Shown here piece by piece: positions 20,229 to 32,886 of a stretch of DNA of 64,000 nt. Position 1 is the first letter of the stretch. The number at the start of each line of letters is the position of its first letter. A model generated the notes under the pieces. That model did no database searches and had not been told where the DNA came from. It saw nothing but the letters and a program-made list of their open reading frames with translations. Source of the stretch: Ulota crispa (lineage: Eukaryota; Streptophyta; Bryopsida; Orthotrichales; Orthotrichaceae); assembly GCA_963920765.1 (NCBI GenBank), contig OY987245.1, forward strand, positions 17,996,727 through 18,060,726, in the 5' to 3' direction. The translations under genes and the position numbers were made by a program.

Positions 20229-23200
20229 GGTTATTCTTCCCTCACAGAAATTATCTAAAAGCATTCTTTCCCCCTTATGAGCCAATACCGTGGTCCAATT
20301 CAATTAATTTCGAATTGCTAGTATCATACGGACAGCACCTATCTCCAAACGGCTCTTTAGTCCAGTGCATTGATGTGACAGTCACACATTTCAATTTTTC
20401 AAAATAATAATAATTTCGAACTGAATACTTGACTTACAATCATGGGAATTAACTCTTTTGAAGCATCTCCTGTTGACATGTATTTAGCGATGCTTGCTTC
20501 ATCATTTTGTATAAATGTGTAAGGGGTGACTTAGCAGTTATCATGCTCTAAAACCGTCATTTTAAGGGCTGGTTTGCCTTGGGCCTTTCAAGACAAGAAG
20601 ATTTTCTTTTGTCTAATTCTTAGATAAAGAGAAATAGATGTCAAATGTAACACAATTTTTTTCATATTTTTTCAAGCATTATTGAATCGTTGATGAATTT
20701 TCAAAGTGTTTTATAGTAGAAACCTGTTTGTGACTTGCAGGTGTTCTAAATCTGTCCCCTTGCAGTTGTAAAGAGATGAGGTGCAATCTAGGAGTATGAT
20801 TGCCTCTTGTGATAGAATTAACATTTTCTTTTATCCATTCAATGGCTAAAGAGGGTCCATTTGAGGAACATTTCATAATTATCCATTCTTGAGCTAATTA
20901 TAGGGACACTTTAGGTGAGAGGGTTGCAATCTGAGCACACTACCTTAATATACTAAATAGTGCATTTAATTTGCCTTAACAATTAGGTTGCCTTGCCTTG
21001 AAAAGTTACCTCATCACTCATTGCTTAGTCACTTGAAGGAGCATACAACTCTCTATATATTATGATTCCCCATTATTTTCAGCATGAAAGCTGTAATTTG
21101 GATTTCCACAATATTGCAATTCCTTGTTGTTGTTAAAAAAAAATTATTGCAAGAATTATTGATGAAATTTATTGTAGTGCCAGTATGTATTTATATAGTG
21201 TAAATTGTGAAGATTTATTCGTGTCCAGCAACCTAAATGCATTACTTAATGTAGCTTTTAAACATATTTTTCTTCTCCCCATAGATTAATTTGACATTTT
21301 ACATGATACTTAAAATCTTATAGGTCCTTCTCTAATAATCATCACAAAATCACTTAGCCAATACTTGAATTATGTCCTCTTGTGATATAAAGTGACAAAT
21401 CTCTTTTGGTTGTTTGAGACGTTAATTCTTAAATTTTGGAAATGATTTATTTCCCATGTTTTGCAGATGCTTGGATGTCTTTTAAAAGTTTCACAAATCA
21501 TGTCTGTGACCCAAAAAAATAATGCCAATTCACGGAATGGTTTGAATGAAGTTTGACTGTTAAGGAATGAATGAAAATTTTCAATGAAGACAAATTCAAT
21601 GAAATAAATTCAAAGAAAACCCAATAGACACAATTTTATAATCACTAACTTTGTTTTATGAATTTTTTCTTGCATTCAATATGATCATCATATGTGTGAT
21701 TAATGTAACATTAGGAAAATTTTGAGCATTCTAGGAGCCCCTAATATTTGACAAAGCAAGCTATTATTTGGGGGCTAGGCATGCTAGTGTGAGTACAAGA
21801 AAAATCACTCAAATCTATTGCTATCTTGTATGAAGAACCTTAGCCACATGCACAATTCAAAACAATACAAAAGGCATTGCACTTATAAGATATGTAAATG
21901 CACTAATTGGTTAATATTCAAGTGCTTCTATCATGTATTCATGTATTCAAATATAGTAAAATAGAATTTATGATTCTATTCTACATTTGTACCCATATTT
22001 TGTCCAATTGGGATGGCATAACTATATAACTTTCATGATTACATTGAACTCAAGAGGTGAGGGAAATAAGGGATAAATGGTTTGTTTGTTGCAATAAGTA
22101 CATGTCTAGGAATCATTTTTGAGGCTTTGGAGGGGGCTACTGGAGGGCTCAAAATTTTCCTACTGTTTCAACTGTTGGATTGAAAAGAAACTGCCATTGT
22201 ATTTACTTGTTTGGAATGGTAGTAAATCCAGAATTAACTTGCTAATCACCAAGTTTTTACAACATTTTGTTGTTCCATGTTGTAAATGGGAATTTTCTTT
22301 CTAAATTATGTTTCTTTTTTCCCTTTTGAAATGTCTTGGGAATAATCATTTTCTAATTCATACAAATTCCACCAATTAAATATGTATGTAAGTTGAACTG
22401 GTAATTGTATTTGAGACCAATCTTGTTAATACCATGAAAACACCATATTAGGTAAATTGGGAAAACAGGGGGTCCTAATTTGTACATCATCAGGATCCAA
22501 AGAAGTCACCCACAACCAGATTTGAAGGTATCAAATTCAATTTGAGCCATTAAGATTTTTTCCCTCGCAAATTCCTCCACTCAAACACGTGTACAAAAAT
22601 ATATATTGAACTCAGTTGTACATGATCATGTACAACTTGCAGAAGTCCCAGAATGTAACTTTTTTCTCAATTTACCTAATGTGGAGTTTGAAGGGGTATC
22701 ACGCTCCACAGTCCACACTTGCAGGTCCTTGTTCCTTGAGTGGACATATTGTTGAATTATACCACCTAGACAGGCATGATGGATGTGGTTCAATGTATAA
22801 TTTGTGTACTTCAATATACTTTCATCCAATGACATTCATTATATTTGATCCGCTTTGTTGACCTCACATCCAAATCAGTCTTTTCACCCAAACCTTTCAT
22901 TTGTCTAGGAGAAAATATCTGGTTAAGTTCAAAAAATTTGAAGAAAATTTACCATTTGATTTGGTGATATGAGCAAAATCACTCTAATTATCCCTTCATA
23001 TGTAATTAAATTAATGGACGTTTAACCTTTTCCCTTCATGTGTAATTGATTTGTGGGCATCACTATCATATTAATTTGAGAAGTATTCAACCTGAAGATT
23101 CTTGAAATTCTACACTTAAAGTTACAAATAAATCTTTAACACTTGAAGGAATGTAGTGAAGCCAAGGGCTTAGATTGAAGTGTCCTAGATTTTGTTTAGC

Positions 23201-23417
23201 GGACACCAGTTTCTGTTCAAGAGACAGAGCATTATTGCACCGGAGAACTGCCCAAACGTTCCAAACAACATGGATGTTGCCCTTCCATGCTAATTGGATT
23301 GAAGAAGGGGACCAAGGGGTGAAGGGGGATTTGGAACAAACTGCTCCATCTAATGTAGTAGGGGGCACTGACGTACAGATCCCTTGTGAAAGGAGAATTC
23401 CTTTTCAGAACTAGAGT
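20229..23417. other. No gene seen in about 3.2 kb of AT-rich DNA
   Basis: Open frames are short, and no protein family was recognised. A small palindrome (tgtacatgatcatgtaca) lies at 22617-22634. At 23190-23400 composition becomes more balanced, possibly old coding DNA, but without recognisable motifs. Confidence 0.35.
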
Positions 23418-23419
23418 TA

Positions 23420-23733
23420 AGGTATGTACACCCATAAGCGTCAGTGTCCCCATAACCGTCATCTCTGAAATCTTGGAAAATCTATGGAAGTGGATAGATG
23501 TAATGACAAGGATGTATAACATGTGAACATGAAATCTTGAAAGTGGTTATGGGTGTAATGGCAGTTTGCTCTTTAAAAATTCATAACTTATTCTCGCAGT
23601 ATCCAAATAATACATTCAAAAGTGCTAACGCATTATTTTTCTGTTCCTAATAGGATCCTATAATTTGCTAGTTGCTTATTGATACTTATCATGTTCAAAC
23701 CCCTTAGTTTGATGCTTATGGGTGTACATACCT
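23420..23733. mobile_element. Mariner-like MITE, family E (AGGTAGG...CCCATAAGCG ends)
   Basis: The left end aggtatgtacacccataagc pairs with gcttatgggtgtacatacct, with TA on both sides (23418-23419 and 23734-23735). Other copies are about 28992-29306, 31327-31641 and 53648-53958. Single ends occur near 15379, 36240, 48737 and 52953. TA target duplications indicate Tc1/mariner-type. Confidence 0.8.
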
Positions 23734-23735
23734 TA

Positions 23736-24457
23736 GACAAGAGAAAGAAATCAATGTACAATGTACATATCCATTAGAAAGCAAACCAGTGCTCGAAGGA
23801 GGTGCTCATTGCTGAACAGGATCGCAGGGCCAGTTCCTAAGCTTTATGGCAGTCATTCATCACGGAGACAATCAAGCTGTGTCGCATCCGTGACAAAACC
23901 AGAAAAGCAAGGACGGAGGGGTCCGATAGTCCGATACAACTTTGGCAATAAAATCTACAGGCCTTTTGCGTGCCGATAGATATGAAGCACTAGTGCAATA
24001 CTTCTGGACCACAATGAATGACGACGAAGGCGCGTGAGTCATACCACGATCCCAGACAGACACACATGTCGATGATGACCCAGGCAGAAGCATTCAATTG
24101 CTGACCATCACGGCCCTGTAGGTCAACGGAGTTATCCGCATGCACCCGCATTTAATTCAACCACTCCCCAACGTTCCAATCCACCTTTCCCCACTTCCTC
24201 ACCAGCAAGAGGCCAAGAGCACCGTGGATCCGAACGACGATCGACCCGAGCACATCAATCTGCTTCCAGACCAGATCAACGAACAGCATAACATTCAGTA
24301 GCACTCCTGCAGCGTGGCCTCCCTCCAAGAGAATGGTGTGGAATATTTCTTACCTATCTTTAACTATGGGGACACTTGGTTGAATTTGTCAGAGAGTTTA
24401 TGAAAGAGAGGTTTAGTTTAGTGCACATACGTCAATGTGTGGGTCAGTCATGTTAGG
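23736..24457. other. GC-richer patch before a poly(A) tract, unknown origin
   Basis: Between 23780 and 24340 composition is balanced. One minus-strand frame (about 24307-24150) reads without a stop, for example LFVDLVWKQIDVLGSIVV and RKWGKVDWNVGEWLN. I do not recognise a family. The patch ends 120 bp before a 29-base A run, which could be a retroposon tail on the plus strand. Confidence 0.3.

Positions 24458-24486
<29 letters not shown>
24458..24486 (+). repeat. Poly(A) run of 29 bases
   Basis: Uninterrupted A run. It may be the 3' tail of a retroposed copy lying to its left, or a simple repeat. No flanking direct repeat was confirmed. Confidence 0.8.
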
Positions 24487-24489
<3 letters not shown>

Positions 24490-25039
24490 GGATGAAGTTC
24501 ATGGATGATAGTTGAAGAGAGGGAAAGGTAGCCTCTCTTTAGGTTACTAAATGTTATGAGTGTGTTTCAAAGCTTGAATGAACATTTTCCATAACCTGCA
24601 GGGTAAACAACGCAGCCCCCTAGAGTTACAAGTCTAGAGCTATTTTATAGTTACAGTAACGACAAGGTGCATGGGGAGTTACCGCCGGGACAGTTGCAGA
24701 GATCCAGCAGGCCAATAACTGACAGTTTCCAGGGATTGGGATGAAGGAGCAATAGAGCACGGGCGTCCGAGATCAAGAGCAACTAATACACAACAACAGG
24801 CTTTATTTTTCCAGCTCCCACCGGCCACTATACTAGTGCATGCCTGCGTGGTGATTAGTGAGTGGTGATTGGCAACTGGTGCCTGGTCCGTGTCTTCCTT
24901 TGTCTATTTGCGTTTGTTTCATTGCGCTTGTTTGGTCCCCGCTTGGGGTCGCAACTCGTGGCGGTAATGCAGGGGCCAAATTTAATGAACTTTCTTGCAC
25001 CGCAATGTCCGGGGAAAACCGATATTTAGTGTATTGTCA
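24487..25039. other. No gene seen; relatively GC-rich spacer
   Basis: Moderate GC with short frames on both strands. Nothing recognisable. Confidence 0.35.
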
Positions 25040-25174
25040 GGGCATCCCCAATCCAACCGTAAACAGACCCTTCAAAACTAAGTCTGACATATTAGTGGTC
25101 ATCATGATCTAATGGCTACTATTATGGCAAACTTAGTTTTGGAGGGCCTGTTTACGGTGGGATTGGGGATGCCC
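25040..25174. mobile_element. Short foldback MITE (GGGCATCCCCAATCC ends), TCA duplication
   Basis: The ends gggcatccccaatccaaccg and gggattggggatgccc pair, with TCA at 25037-25039 and 25175-25177. A partial relative begins at 28950 (gggcatccccaatgcacccg). The 3-bp duplication suggests a PIF/Harbinger-type MITE. Confidence 0.75.
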
Positions 25175-25177
25175 TCA

Positions 25178-26387
25178 GCCAGTTCAAATTGCAAAAGAAG
25201 CCGGTACAATCTGAAACTACTGGCTAAAAACCAGTCAAATTTCTTAATAAAGTAATTATAGTATATCATTGTTGGGTTTTCTTCTAGCAAACTTTTGCCT
25301 AAATCATATCTCAAATAGTCATTGGCTACTATAACACTGAAAAATATTGGTGAAAAATGGATAAAATTACCAAATCCCTCCCCAAATAAACATCAAATTT
25401 GTCAGATTTTGGAAGGAATTTACTAATACCAATATGGATGAATGTGCACATATGGACAATATTTTCAATTCTTCCTTCCCTGCTTGCATTGTTGGGTGCG
25501 GGTCGCTCAACTAACCAAAAAAAAGAAAAAAGAACTCAGTATCATTCAACGTTCTTTGTAGGCGAATGGGAGTGTTGTGCTGTCCTCATCATGCTAGATT
25601 AGATTTGGAGTGCCTATCCCCTAGTAGTTGAATTCTGTCAGAGGTGGCGAATTTTTGCTACTACAAAGAACGCTGGTATCATTGTACCAACAAGGGAAAT
25701 ATTTGTTGCAGTCCAACAAAAAAAAATTCATTTGCCAGATTCCATATGTCACTAACTCACAGGATAATAAATGGAGGGAACTAAGTACACTGGCCCGAAG
25801 CTGTCAGTTTTTCGCTAAACTGGCAAACAGCCAGAAAGAAATGCACTGAATCACTGATTGCAGTCCATTGGTTTGAAAATGGGTAATGCCAGATTTTAGC
25901 GGGTGAAGTAAAAATTCCTCCCCGAACGTTGGTGCGCCACACACAGACAACACCCACCATGCCGCAGCCGCACGGCTTCCTTCTTCACCACTTTACTGAC
26001 TTTAGGAATCTATAGCATTGCCCCTTTGGGCACCTCACTTTGCCTTTGCTAAATTCACGGATCCGCCCTCCAAGTTTCCGAGTTGCTCTGGAATGTCACC
26101 CTTCTGTCCCGGCACCAGGGCGTATTTCCTGGGTGCCCACGTCATCCAGCAATCTTTACCTTCCCATGAAAATCTTCTGGAGGTTATAGTAAGGTAGTAC
26201 CTGGATTCCAGGGGCTTTCATTAGCCCGGTTTACTTAGTATCATGAAGAAGGTATATTTTTATTTTTTATTTCGTTTAGAGGGTTCCAATACAAATCAAA
26301 TACACATTTTATGGACAGTTTATGAACAAACTATAAATATAGGAATCTACCTACATCTTTGTTGATAACAGAATGAAAATAAATTTG
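25178..26387. other. No gene seen
   Basis: The stretch at 25920-26190 is GC-richer and coding-like, but no frame gave a recognisable protein. The rest is AT-rich. Confidence 0.35.
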
Positions 26388-26603
26388 GGGAATTGCTAAA
26401 GTCATACCCCCAAGGTGTCCTTTCAGCGTAAAATGTGAGAATTTCATGCAGATTTTTTAGATTTGGATAAAAAGATTTGTATCATTTCTATCATTCTAAG
26501 GTTATATAACTTATATTAGAAAATATTAGAAAAAATTGGAGGTGTTTGAATTTGAAACTAAGAATATATGACTTTTGAATTCTTTAAAGCAATAACACAT
26601 TAA
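26388..26603. mobile_element. Left half of a family D MITE, broken at TTAA
   Basis: It begins ggggaattgctaaagtcata, the same end as the complete copy at 45529-45923. Homology runs through gcaataacaca and stops at the TTAA where the element 26600-27533 begins. The right half does not follow that element. Confidence 0.65.
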
Positions 26604-27533
26604 CACCTAAAGGACCAAGCCCTTTTTTTTGTGAAAATCATTAAAATTTGCCACTTCTAGGAGGTTTAATAAAAAGGGATTTTATGTTTTGTTTCTGGGA
26701 AATTCAACCGTACGATCTTGTCCTAGACTAGAAGAGGTACTGTTGGGATTAAAAATCAACTCATTCCAGATGGAGAGGAGTGAGATATTTACATTTGAAG
26801 TGGAAAATAAAAGTTTCTTTCCATGCTGCCCAAAATTTCCATAAGCCTTTGACTACTCTTATAACAAAAAAATTGCTCTACCCAAAGTTGCACTTTATTT
26901 TTTCCATATAGGAGATCAAGATAGGTATGTGTGGGAGAATTTTCAAATCAATTGGAACTACACAACACATGGGAAAAAAAATAGTAAGTAAAAAGAAGTA
27001 GAGAATAAGTCAAATCACTAAATTGTTAAGAATTTAATTATTGAAATGAAAAATGCAAATCCCAATGGTTATAATGTTGTAATAAACAATCTACTTCCTT
27101 TGGTATATAATTTTTTCCAAAATAATGAAAAATGAGTAAAATAAAGGACTTCAAAGTTTATTTTAAGAGTAGGAAATCCATAGTTGCCTGCAAACAAAAA
27201 CTCCTCATAACTTTGATCTCATTGATTGAAATTGAATGATTCAAAGCTCCTCACATACAAAAAATTCTAAACAACCAATTCCAACTTTTTATTGTTTTTG
27301 AAATGTGAAAAGAAGTTTTTGGGCTGCCCAAACGGGCAGCCTTCCCCAAATTTTCATAGATTCATGCATGGCTTCATCATCAAATGTCAAAATGAAGAAA
27401 AAATTAAATGCTCACATAGATTTTCAAATTCCCCACCTCCAATAAAGATTTCAAAAAATAATATAAAGTAGTTTAACCATAGGTACATGCCCAAAGTCCT
27501 ATTTTTCCCCGCACGGATCCTTTAGGGGGTAAG
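26600..27533. mobile_element. Long TTAA-bounded element, family A, inverted orientation
   Basis: The left end is ttaacacctaaaggaccaag; the right end ggatcctttagggggtaa has GTAA. It is almost identical, in inverse, to 46766-47705 over the parts compared (for example the stretch around caaccgtacgatcttgtcc). The octamer AACCGTAC (GTACGGTT inverted) at 26706-26713 lies 102 nt inside the TTAA. No transposase frame. Piggybac-type by TTAA and CCC ends. Confidence 0.8.
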
Positions 27534-27769
27534 ACCTACATTATTACCTCAATCGGCTAAAAGAAAATGCTCTGTGTACTCAATTTTCAAGTAAATTACT
27601 GCTGTACTCACTTTTTACCATGACCTATTCATTTTTTAACAGCTACAGTATAGAGCACTGTGCAAAACTGGGCCGTTACTCTTGTTCACAGAATTAATAA
27701 CTGTAATGTGCCACCGTGGGTCACATTCTTCTCAGCGGTGCCTTGGCTGCTTGTGAATTCACCATTTTC

Positions 27770-28690
27770 TTAACCCGTAAAGGACCAAGGAGTCCACTTT
27801 GGGCTTGATGAGAACTCGGGCAGGTTTTATTGAATTCATAATTTGGAGATTTTTCATGAAATTTTTAGGATGAATGCTACTCATCATAATCTACATGGGA
27901 AGCTTTATTTCATGTCATTTTGATAAGTAATGCAAAAATTAGAAGGTTTTTTCAATTTCAATGTCAAATCGGGCAGCAAAAAATATATTCTATTTTTATT
28001 TTTTATTTTTTTATAGAATTTTATAGAGTGATACCTACTCAAAAAAAAATTGAATCACTCAATTCCAAATAATGAGGTAAGAGTTAAAAGGAGTTTTCTT
28101 TTGCGGGCAATGAAGGTAGGAAGAGGGTAGTAAAAACATATAAAGTTATCTTTAACTCTCAATTTTGAAAATTTACAGATGAAAGTTAAAACTAAAGTTA
28201 CTAATTTTCTGTTAGAGCATTCTCACCATTGGGATTAACAATTTTCAAATTCTTCCAGAACTTATTAGCATATTAGTTATATTTTTCATTCATCAATACC
28301 TTTCACTTTACAATTTTTGTAAAAATGAATCCAAATTTTTTTTGGTTAAGTTTTTTTATATATGCTTTCAACCCATTTTCCAACATATTGCCAAAATTAC
28401 ACAAGGAACACAACATATGTGATTTTCTCTAAAAAGTTTGAAAAACAAAATTTCACCTTTTAGAAGGATTAGAAAAGCTTACATTTTGAAGCTTAAACAC
28501 ATTGATCTTGCAATTGGTAGGGATATTCATTTTGAAATTTTGAAACAATTTACCTGTGCAAGTCAACCAAAAGATCCTACGGTTGGATTTGTTAAAAAAT
28601 AAATTTCAATGAAGATCTTGACCCTAATATGAGGACTAGTATATTGAAGCAGTTTTGGGCCTCTAAACACAAAAGAATTTTAGGGGTTAA
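27770..28690. mobile_element. Long TTAA-bounded element
   Basis: It begins TTAACCCGTAAAGGACCAAG and ends ttttaggggttaa. It carries CTACGGTT at 28577-28584, 102 nt before the right TTAA. The interior is AT-rich with no coding frame. Confidence 0.7.
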
Positions 28691-28991
28691 CTTAAATACT
28701 ATTCCGTACTTCATACGCACTTTCGTCGTAATAAGCTACTAAGCTTATCATAACAGTGAAACAACGTCTTACAGCATTGGATGCGTAACATAAATACTTA
28801 CGTACCAAACAATTGTTTGGCATTGATGTGTTGAAATGGTCACGGTTCCGTAAGAAAATAGTTTAATTTGTATTTTTCTGATTTAGAGAATTTAAGGAAC
28901 TGACATATGTTCTGTACAGTACATTACGTGTGTGTTATGTGTACATTTAGGGCATCCCCAATGCACCCGTAAGAGAGGCAGGGGAAAGCTT

Positions 28992-29306
28992 TAGGGTATG
29001 TACACTCATAAGCGTCAAATTAAGGGTTTTGAACATGATGAGTATCAATAAATAGCTAGCAAATTATAGGTCTTATTAGGAACAGAAAAATAATGAGTTT
29101 GCACTTTTGAATGTATTAATTGGATACTGTGAGAATAAGTTGTGAATTTTTAAAGAGCAAAATGCCATTGCACCCATAACCACTTTCAAGATTTCATGTT
29201 CACATGTTGTACATCCTTGTCATTACATCTATCCATTTTCACAAATTTTCCAAGATTTTCAAAGGTCACGGTTATGGGGACACTGACGCTTATGGGTGTA
29301 AATACT
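28992..29306. mobile_element. Mariner-like MITE, family E
   Basis: The ends ggtatgtacactcataagcg and cgcttatgggtgtaaatac pair, and the interior (gggttttgaacatgatgagt, gtgagaataagttgtgaatt) matches 23420-23733. It abuts the damaged left end of the next TTAA-bounded element. Confidence 0.7.
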
Positions 29307-29547
29307 CCTAAAGGATGTTGCCTACCAAAAGTGTTGTTTGTATATGTACAAGAATCATTTAGTACTTAAAGAAATGACTATATGACAAATGTTAAAAATT
29401 CTCCAAAAAATCCTAGTTGACAAGTAGTATGTCTATGACTTGGCTTGAAACTTACAACTCCAATGGGGTTCATGTGCTATCCAAATACCCCATCCATATA
29501 CAACTTGGGAGTCCGTATACAAAACAACAACATCCTTTAGGGGTTAA
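29307..29547. mobile_element. Short TTAA-bounded MITE, family S, left end damaged
   Basis: The left end starts at cctaaaggatgttgcc, lacking TTAACC. The right end is caacatcctttaggggttaa. The loss coincides with the family E element on its left. Confidence 0.75.
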
Positions 29548-29583
29548 CCGGACTTGAGCAAAAATTGGGCTCTAATGCAACAA

Positions 29584-30526
29584 TTAACCCCTAAAAGACC
29601 ATTGTCCCTTCGAGGGACAATTGGGATTTCGGGCATGTACCTATGGTTAAACTACTTTGCTTGATTTTCTAAAATTTTTATTGAAGATGGGGAATTATAA
29701 AATTTGCGTGGGAATCTAAATTTTCCTTCATTCTGACAATTATTGAAGAAGTTATGCATGAATAACATAAAAACGGGGGAGAATCACGCAACAAAAAATT
29801 GTAATTTTTTAAATAAAATTTTGAAATTGGTTCTTTAGATTTTTGTGTATTTGGGAAGCTTTGAATCATTCAATTCTGATAGATGAGATGAAAGTTATGA
29901 GAAGTTTTAGTTTGCGGGTAGGTATGGGACTCCCAAACCTCCATTCCTTTTCCCCCTTGTAAAATTTGTTGCTTTACTTTTTTGAGCTCTTTGTGTATTT
30001 GTTTTTTGACTTTTTTTTGCAAGTTTTAGTAGACTAAGATTCCTTGGTTTTCACTTTTCACCATTTGGATCAAAGTAATTTGGGTTTTTGAATTTTACAT
30101 AAATCCTCCAATTTTGCCTAGTGTATATGCAAATTTCATGACGTACGACATTGCAAGGTTTTACAAAGTATGATCCACACCTTTGTTTCATTTGAAAATT
30201 CTCCCACACATACCTAACTTGGTCTTCTACATGAAAAAAATAAACCTCAAATTTGCGTAGAGCAATTTTTTTGGTATAGGAGCCGTCAAAGGCTTTTGAA
30301 AATTTTGGGCTGAAGAAACTTTTTTTTCACTTCAAATGTGAATATCTCACTCTACTACTAGAATGAGCTAATTTTTTGTCTATAAGTACCTCCCATAGTC
30401 TAGGGTAAGATCTTACAATTGGATTTCCAATAAAACTTTTTTCCTACATTTCTATTCATTCCTCCAAAAGTGGCAGTTTTGAGTGATTTTCACAGAAAAA
30501 AAACGGCTTGGTCCTTTAGGAGTTAA
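29584..30526. mobile_element. Long TTAA-bounded element, family A, diverged copy
   Basis: It begins ttaacccctaaaagaccatt and ends ggtcctttaggagttaa. The interior (gggcatgtacctatggttaa, cacttcaaatgtgaatatct) matches family A copies at 26600 and 46766 with many changes. A degenerate octamer TTACAATT at 30413-30420 holds the conserved place, 102 nt from the right TTAA. Confidence 0.75.
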
Positions 30527-31326
30527 ACCATACTGCATTTTTCAGGGCTCCCCACATAAGAGCCCCTCCCCTGCAAATTTTCACTATTTGGAGAGTCATG
30601 CATACTACTCCAACTCTCACTTTGATGCAATTTCAGGGAATTTCAAGAAATTTCAAATACTTTTGACATGAATTAGCCACACATAAGCACTTAAAAAATA
30701 CATAAATTAATAAAAAATTGTGGTTAATGAGTATCAAGACTTGCTTGCATTGGGGGCTGCTAAATTAGGAAATGGTCCTACTTTGTATCTGACCCCAAGT
30801 CAGACACGGTGTGACACAGTTTGTAGGGCTGATATTGTGGCTGGATTAGGGATGTTCTTCAGGTCAAATTGATAAATTAATTGCGGTGCATTTTTTCATG
30901 TAGGTAGTTGTTGCCAGATTTCTCATTTTCTCAGGCATTTGGATGAAAATTGAAGGGACCTCACATCAATGGCTGAAATATGTCAGACTTTTTGCTAGGC
31001 TGGCTCCATGTTGCCAAAAAAAAATTGCACTAATTAGTAGGCAATCCTCTTTTTGGCCTCCCTCCGCCCTCCCCTCTATGTTATATCTTCTCTGACGCCT
31101 CCCTCCATAGCTCAATTTACTACACATACGTTGATATGGGGCTAGGGTGGAAAAGCTCAAGTTTTTTATGTGTCAAAAAATGCAAGAATTTAGATATTTA
31201 TCATCAAAATATCGAGTTTGTGGATTTTGAGTCTACATTTATATTTAGAGACCTTAATTTAGTTTAGAACCAAAGATGATGATACAATTGAAGAACTCCA
31301 AAATAGGGAGCAAATCATCACATGTA
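30527..31326. other. No gene seen
   Basis: AT-rich spacer with no recognised genes. Confidence 0.35.
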
Positions 31327-31641
31327 AGGTAGAAACACTCATAAGCATTAGTTTAAGGGTTTTGAACATGATGACTATTTATAAACATGTAGCCAAGTAT
31401 AGGATCCTGTTAACAACAACAAACTAATGAGTTTGCACTTTTGAATGTATTATTTGGATATTGTGAGAATAAGCTGTGAATTTTTAAAGAGAAAACTGCC
31501 ATTGTACCCATAACCAATACTAAGGTTTCATGTTCACATGTTGTGACATCCTTGTAATTACATCTATTTACTTCTACAAATTTTCCAAGATTTTAGAGGT
31601 GACGGTTATGGGGACACTAACGCTTATGGGTGTTCCTACCT
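31327..31641. mobile_element. Mariner-like MITE, family E
   Basis: The ends aggtagaaacactcataagc and gcttatgggtgttcctacct are flanked by TA at 31325-31326 and 31642-31643. The interior matches the other family E copies. Confidence 0.78.
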
Positions 31642-31704
31642 TACCCTTGTTTGTAAAAAAAATCGAGCTATACCACCCTAATCCCACATCAACGCAAGTG
31701 CAAG

Positions 31705-32106
31705 GTAGGTATACCCATACCCAACTGTTTAAGGGTGTGGGGTACCGCTGGGTCTTGCAAAATTCAAGAAAATAATCCATAGGATTAGCCTTTCAACAAG
31801 CTATCATGGAACATCATTTTTGGTGAATTTTTTTTGTGGTATATTTTGTATTTAAAGGCAAAGTTATGACTCACAAGACCCTTAAAGCAATTGTAAACTA
31901 CCCTTGAAAGTGCTTGGATGTGTTCCAATACATGTACTTGATGGTCTCAATTCCAACTCTTGCAGACTAGCTCCTAAGTTGACATGTGACAGAATTTGAT
32001 TGTGCAAGTGGCATTCATTGCTCTATTTTGGGTTGAAAAGTTTATGAAGAACACCTCAAATATAGAGTGCAGCATTGATAGGTGGTTGGCCATGTGTATA
32101 CCTACC
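31705..32106. mobile_element. Foldback MITE with AGGTAGGTATAC ends
   Basis: aaggtaggtatacccatacc at the left pairs with gtgtatacctacctta at the right. The ends resemble family E but the interior differs. TA is seen on the right side only. Confidence 0.5.
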
Positions 32107-32121
32107 TTAGTAATTTAAGCC

Positions 32122-32195
32122 GTGCAAGGAGGGGGAGGACAGGGAGAGCGGAGGGAGGGCAAAGGGAGGGCAAAGGGAGGGCAAAGGGAGGGCCG
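32122..32195. repeat. G-rich minisatellite, 11-bp unit GGGAGGGCAAA
   Basis: Three exact ggagggcaaag units plus diverged flanking copies (ggagggggaggacaggga). Runs of three G at short spacing could form a G-quadruplex. Flanking purine-rich DNA extends the tract. Confidence 0.85.
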
Positions 32196-32720
32196 GATGC
32201 TAATTGGTCAATTTGACCCCATTGTATATGTAACAAACAACATGTGTACATATATCAATTCTATTTTTGTATTGTACAATCAAAAGTATTGTAATTGTAT
32301 AGAGCAAGATAACAAAACGATTGATTCATATGAATTACTCATTGACTTGCTTTTATTTATATATTTGTTCTCTTGCAGTTGGTCATCGATTGTGGTTGCA
32401 ATACCTTGTCAGAAATTGCTCATCTTACATTTACAACGCAAAATATTAAAGTTGAATGTGTTTAAATAGTATAAAGCACATTGTTAGGCAATAATGTTTT
32501 ATCAAAATTAAAACAATGTTAAGCAACCGCTTTCCTATTTGAACCCATCAATTGTCTACTATGCTCACGTTAGAAGGAAGACACAAGCTATCACCAAAAT
32601 CTATAATTTTTGTAGGTATGGCAATTCTCGACAGGTATGGCAACTAAACGTTTCAAACAATCTCACAACATTGTAATTAGTTGTAGCTAGTAATTAACAA
32701 AAACTCTGAAGAAAGTGCGG
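32196..32720. other. No gene seen
   Basis: AT-rich spacer without recognised features. Confidence 0.35.
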
Positions 32721-32722
32721 TA

Positions 32723-32886
32723 CAGTAGAACCTTCCTAAATTAATATCCTTGGGACCGGTAGGGGAAACCAGTCTATGAAGGTTATCACTTTACAATGTG
32801 GGTGGAGAGGAGGTGGGCTATGTTGGGACCAGCTATTGATATTAGCTTATAGAGGATATTCGTTTATGCAATGTAAGCTTAATTTT
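32723..32886. mobile_element. Tigger/pogo-type MITE, left end, truncated
   Basis: TA at 32721-32722 is followed by cagtagaaccttcctaaatt, then aatatccttgggaccggtag. This is the typical CAGTNGAACCT end of pogo/Tigger elements. It runs into a TTAA-bounded element at about 32887 and no right end follows, so it is truncated. It could have been mobilised by a transposase like the decayed one at 49677-51640. Confidence 0.6.

Noticed and set aside
23087..23414. Frames on both strands with balanced composition, possibly LINE-like
   Set aside because: No reverse-transcriptase or zinc-knuckle motif could be identified.
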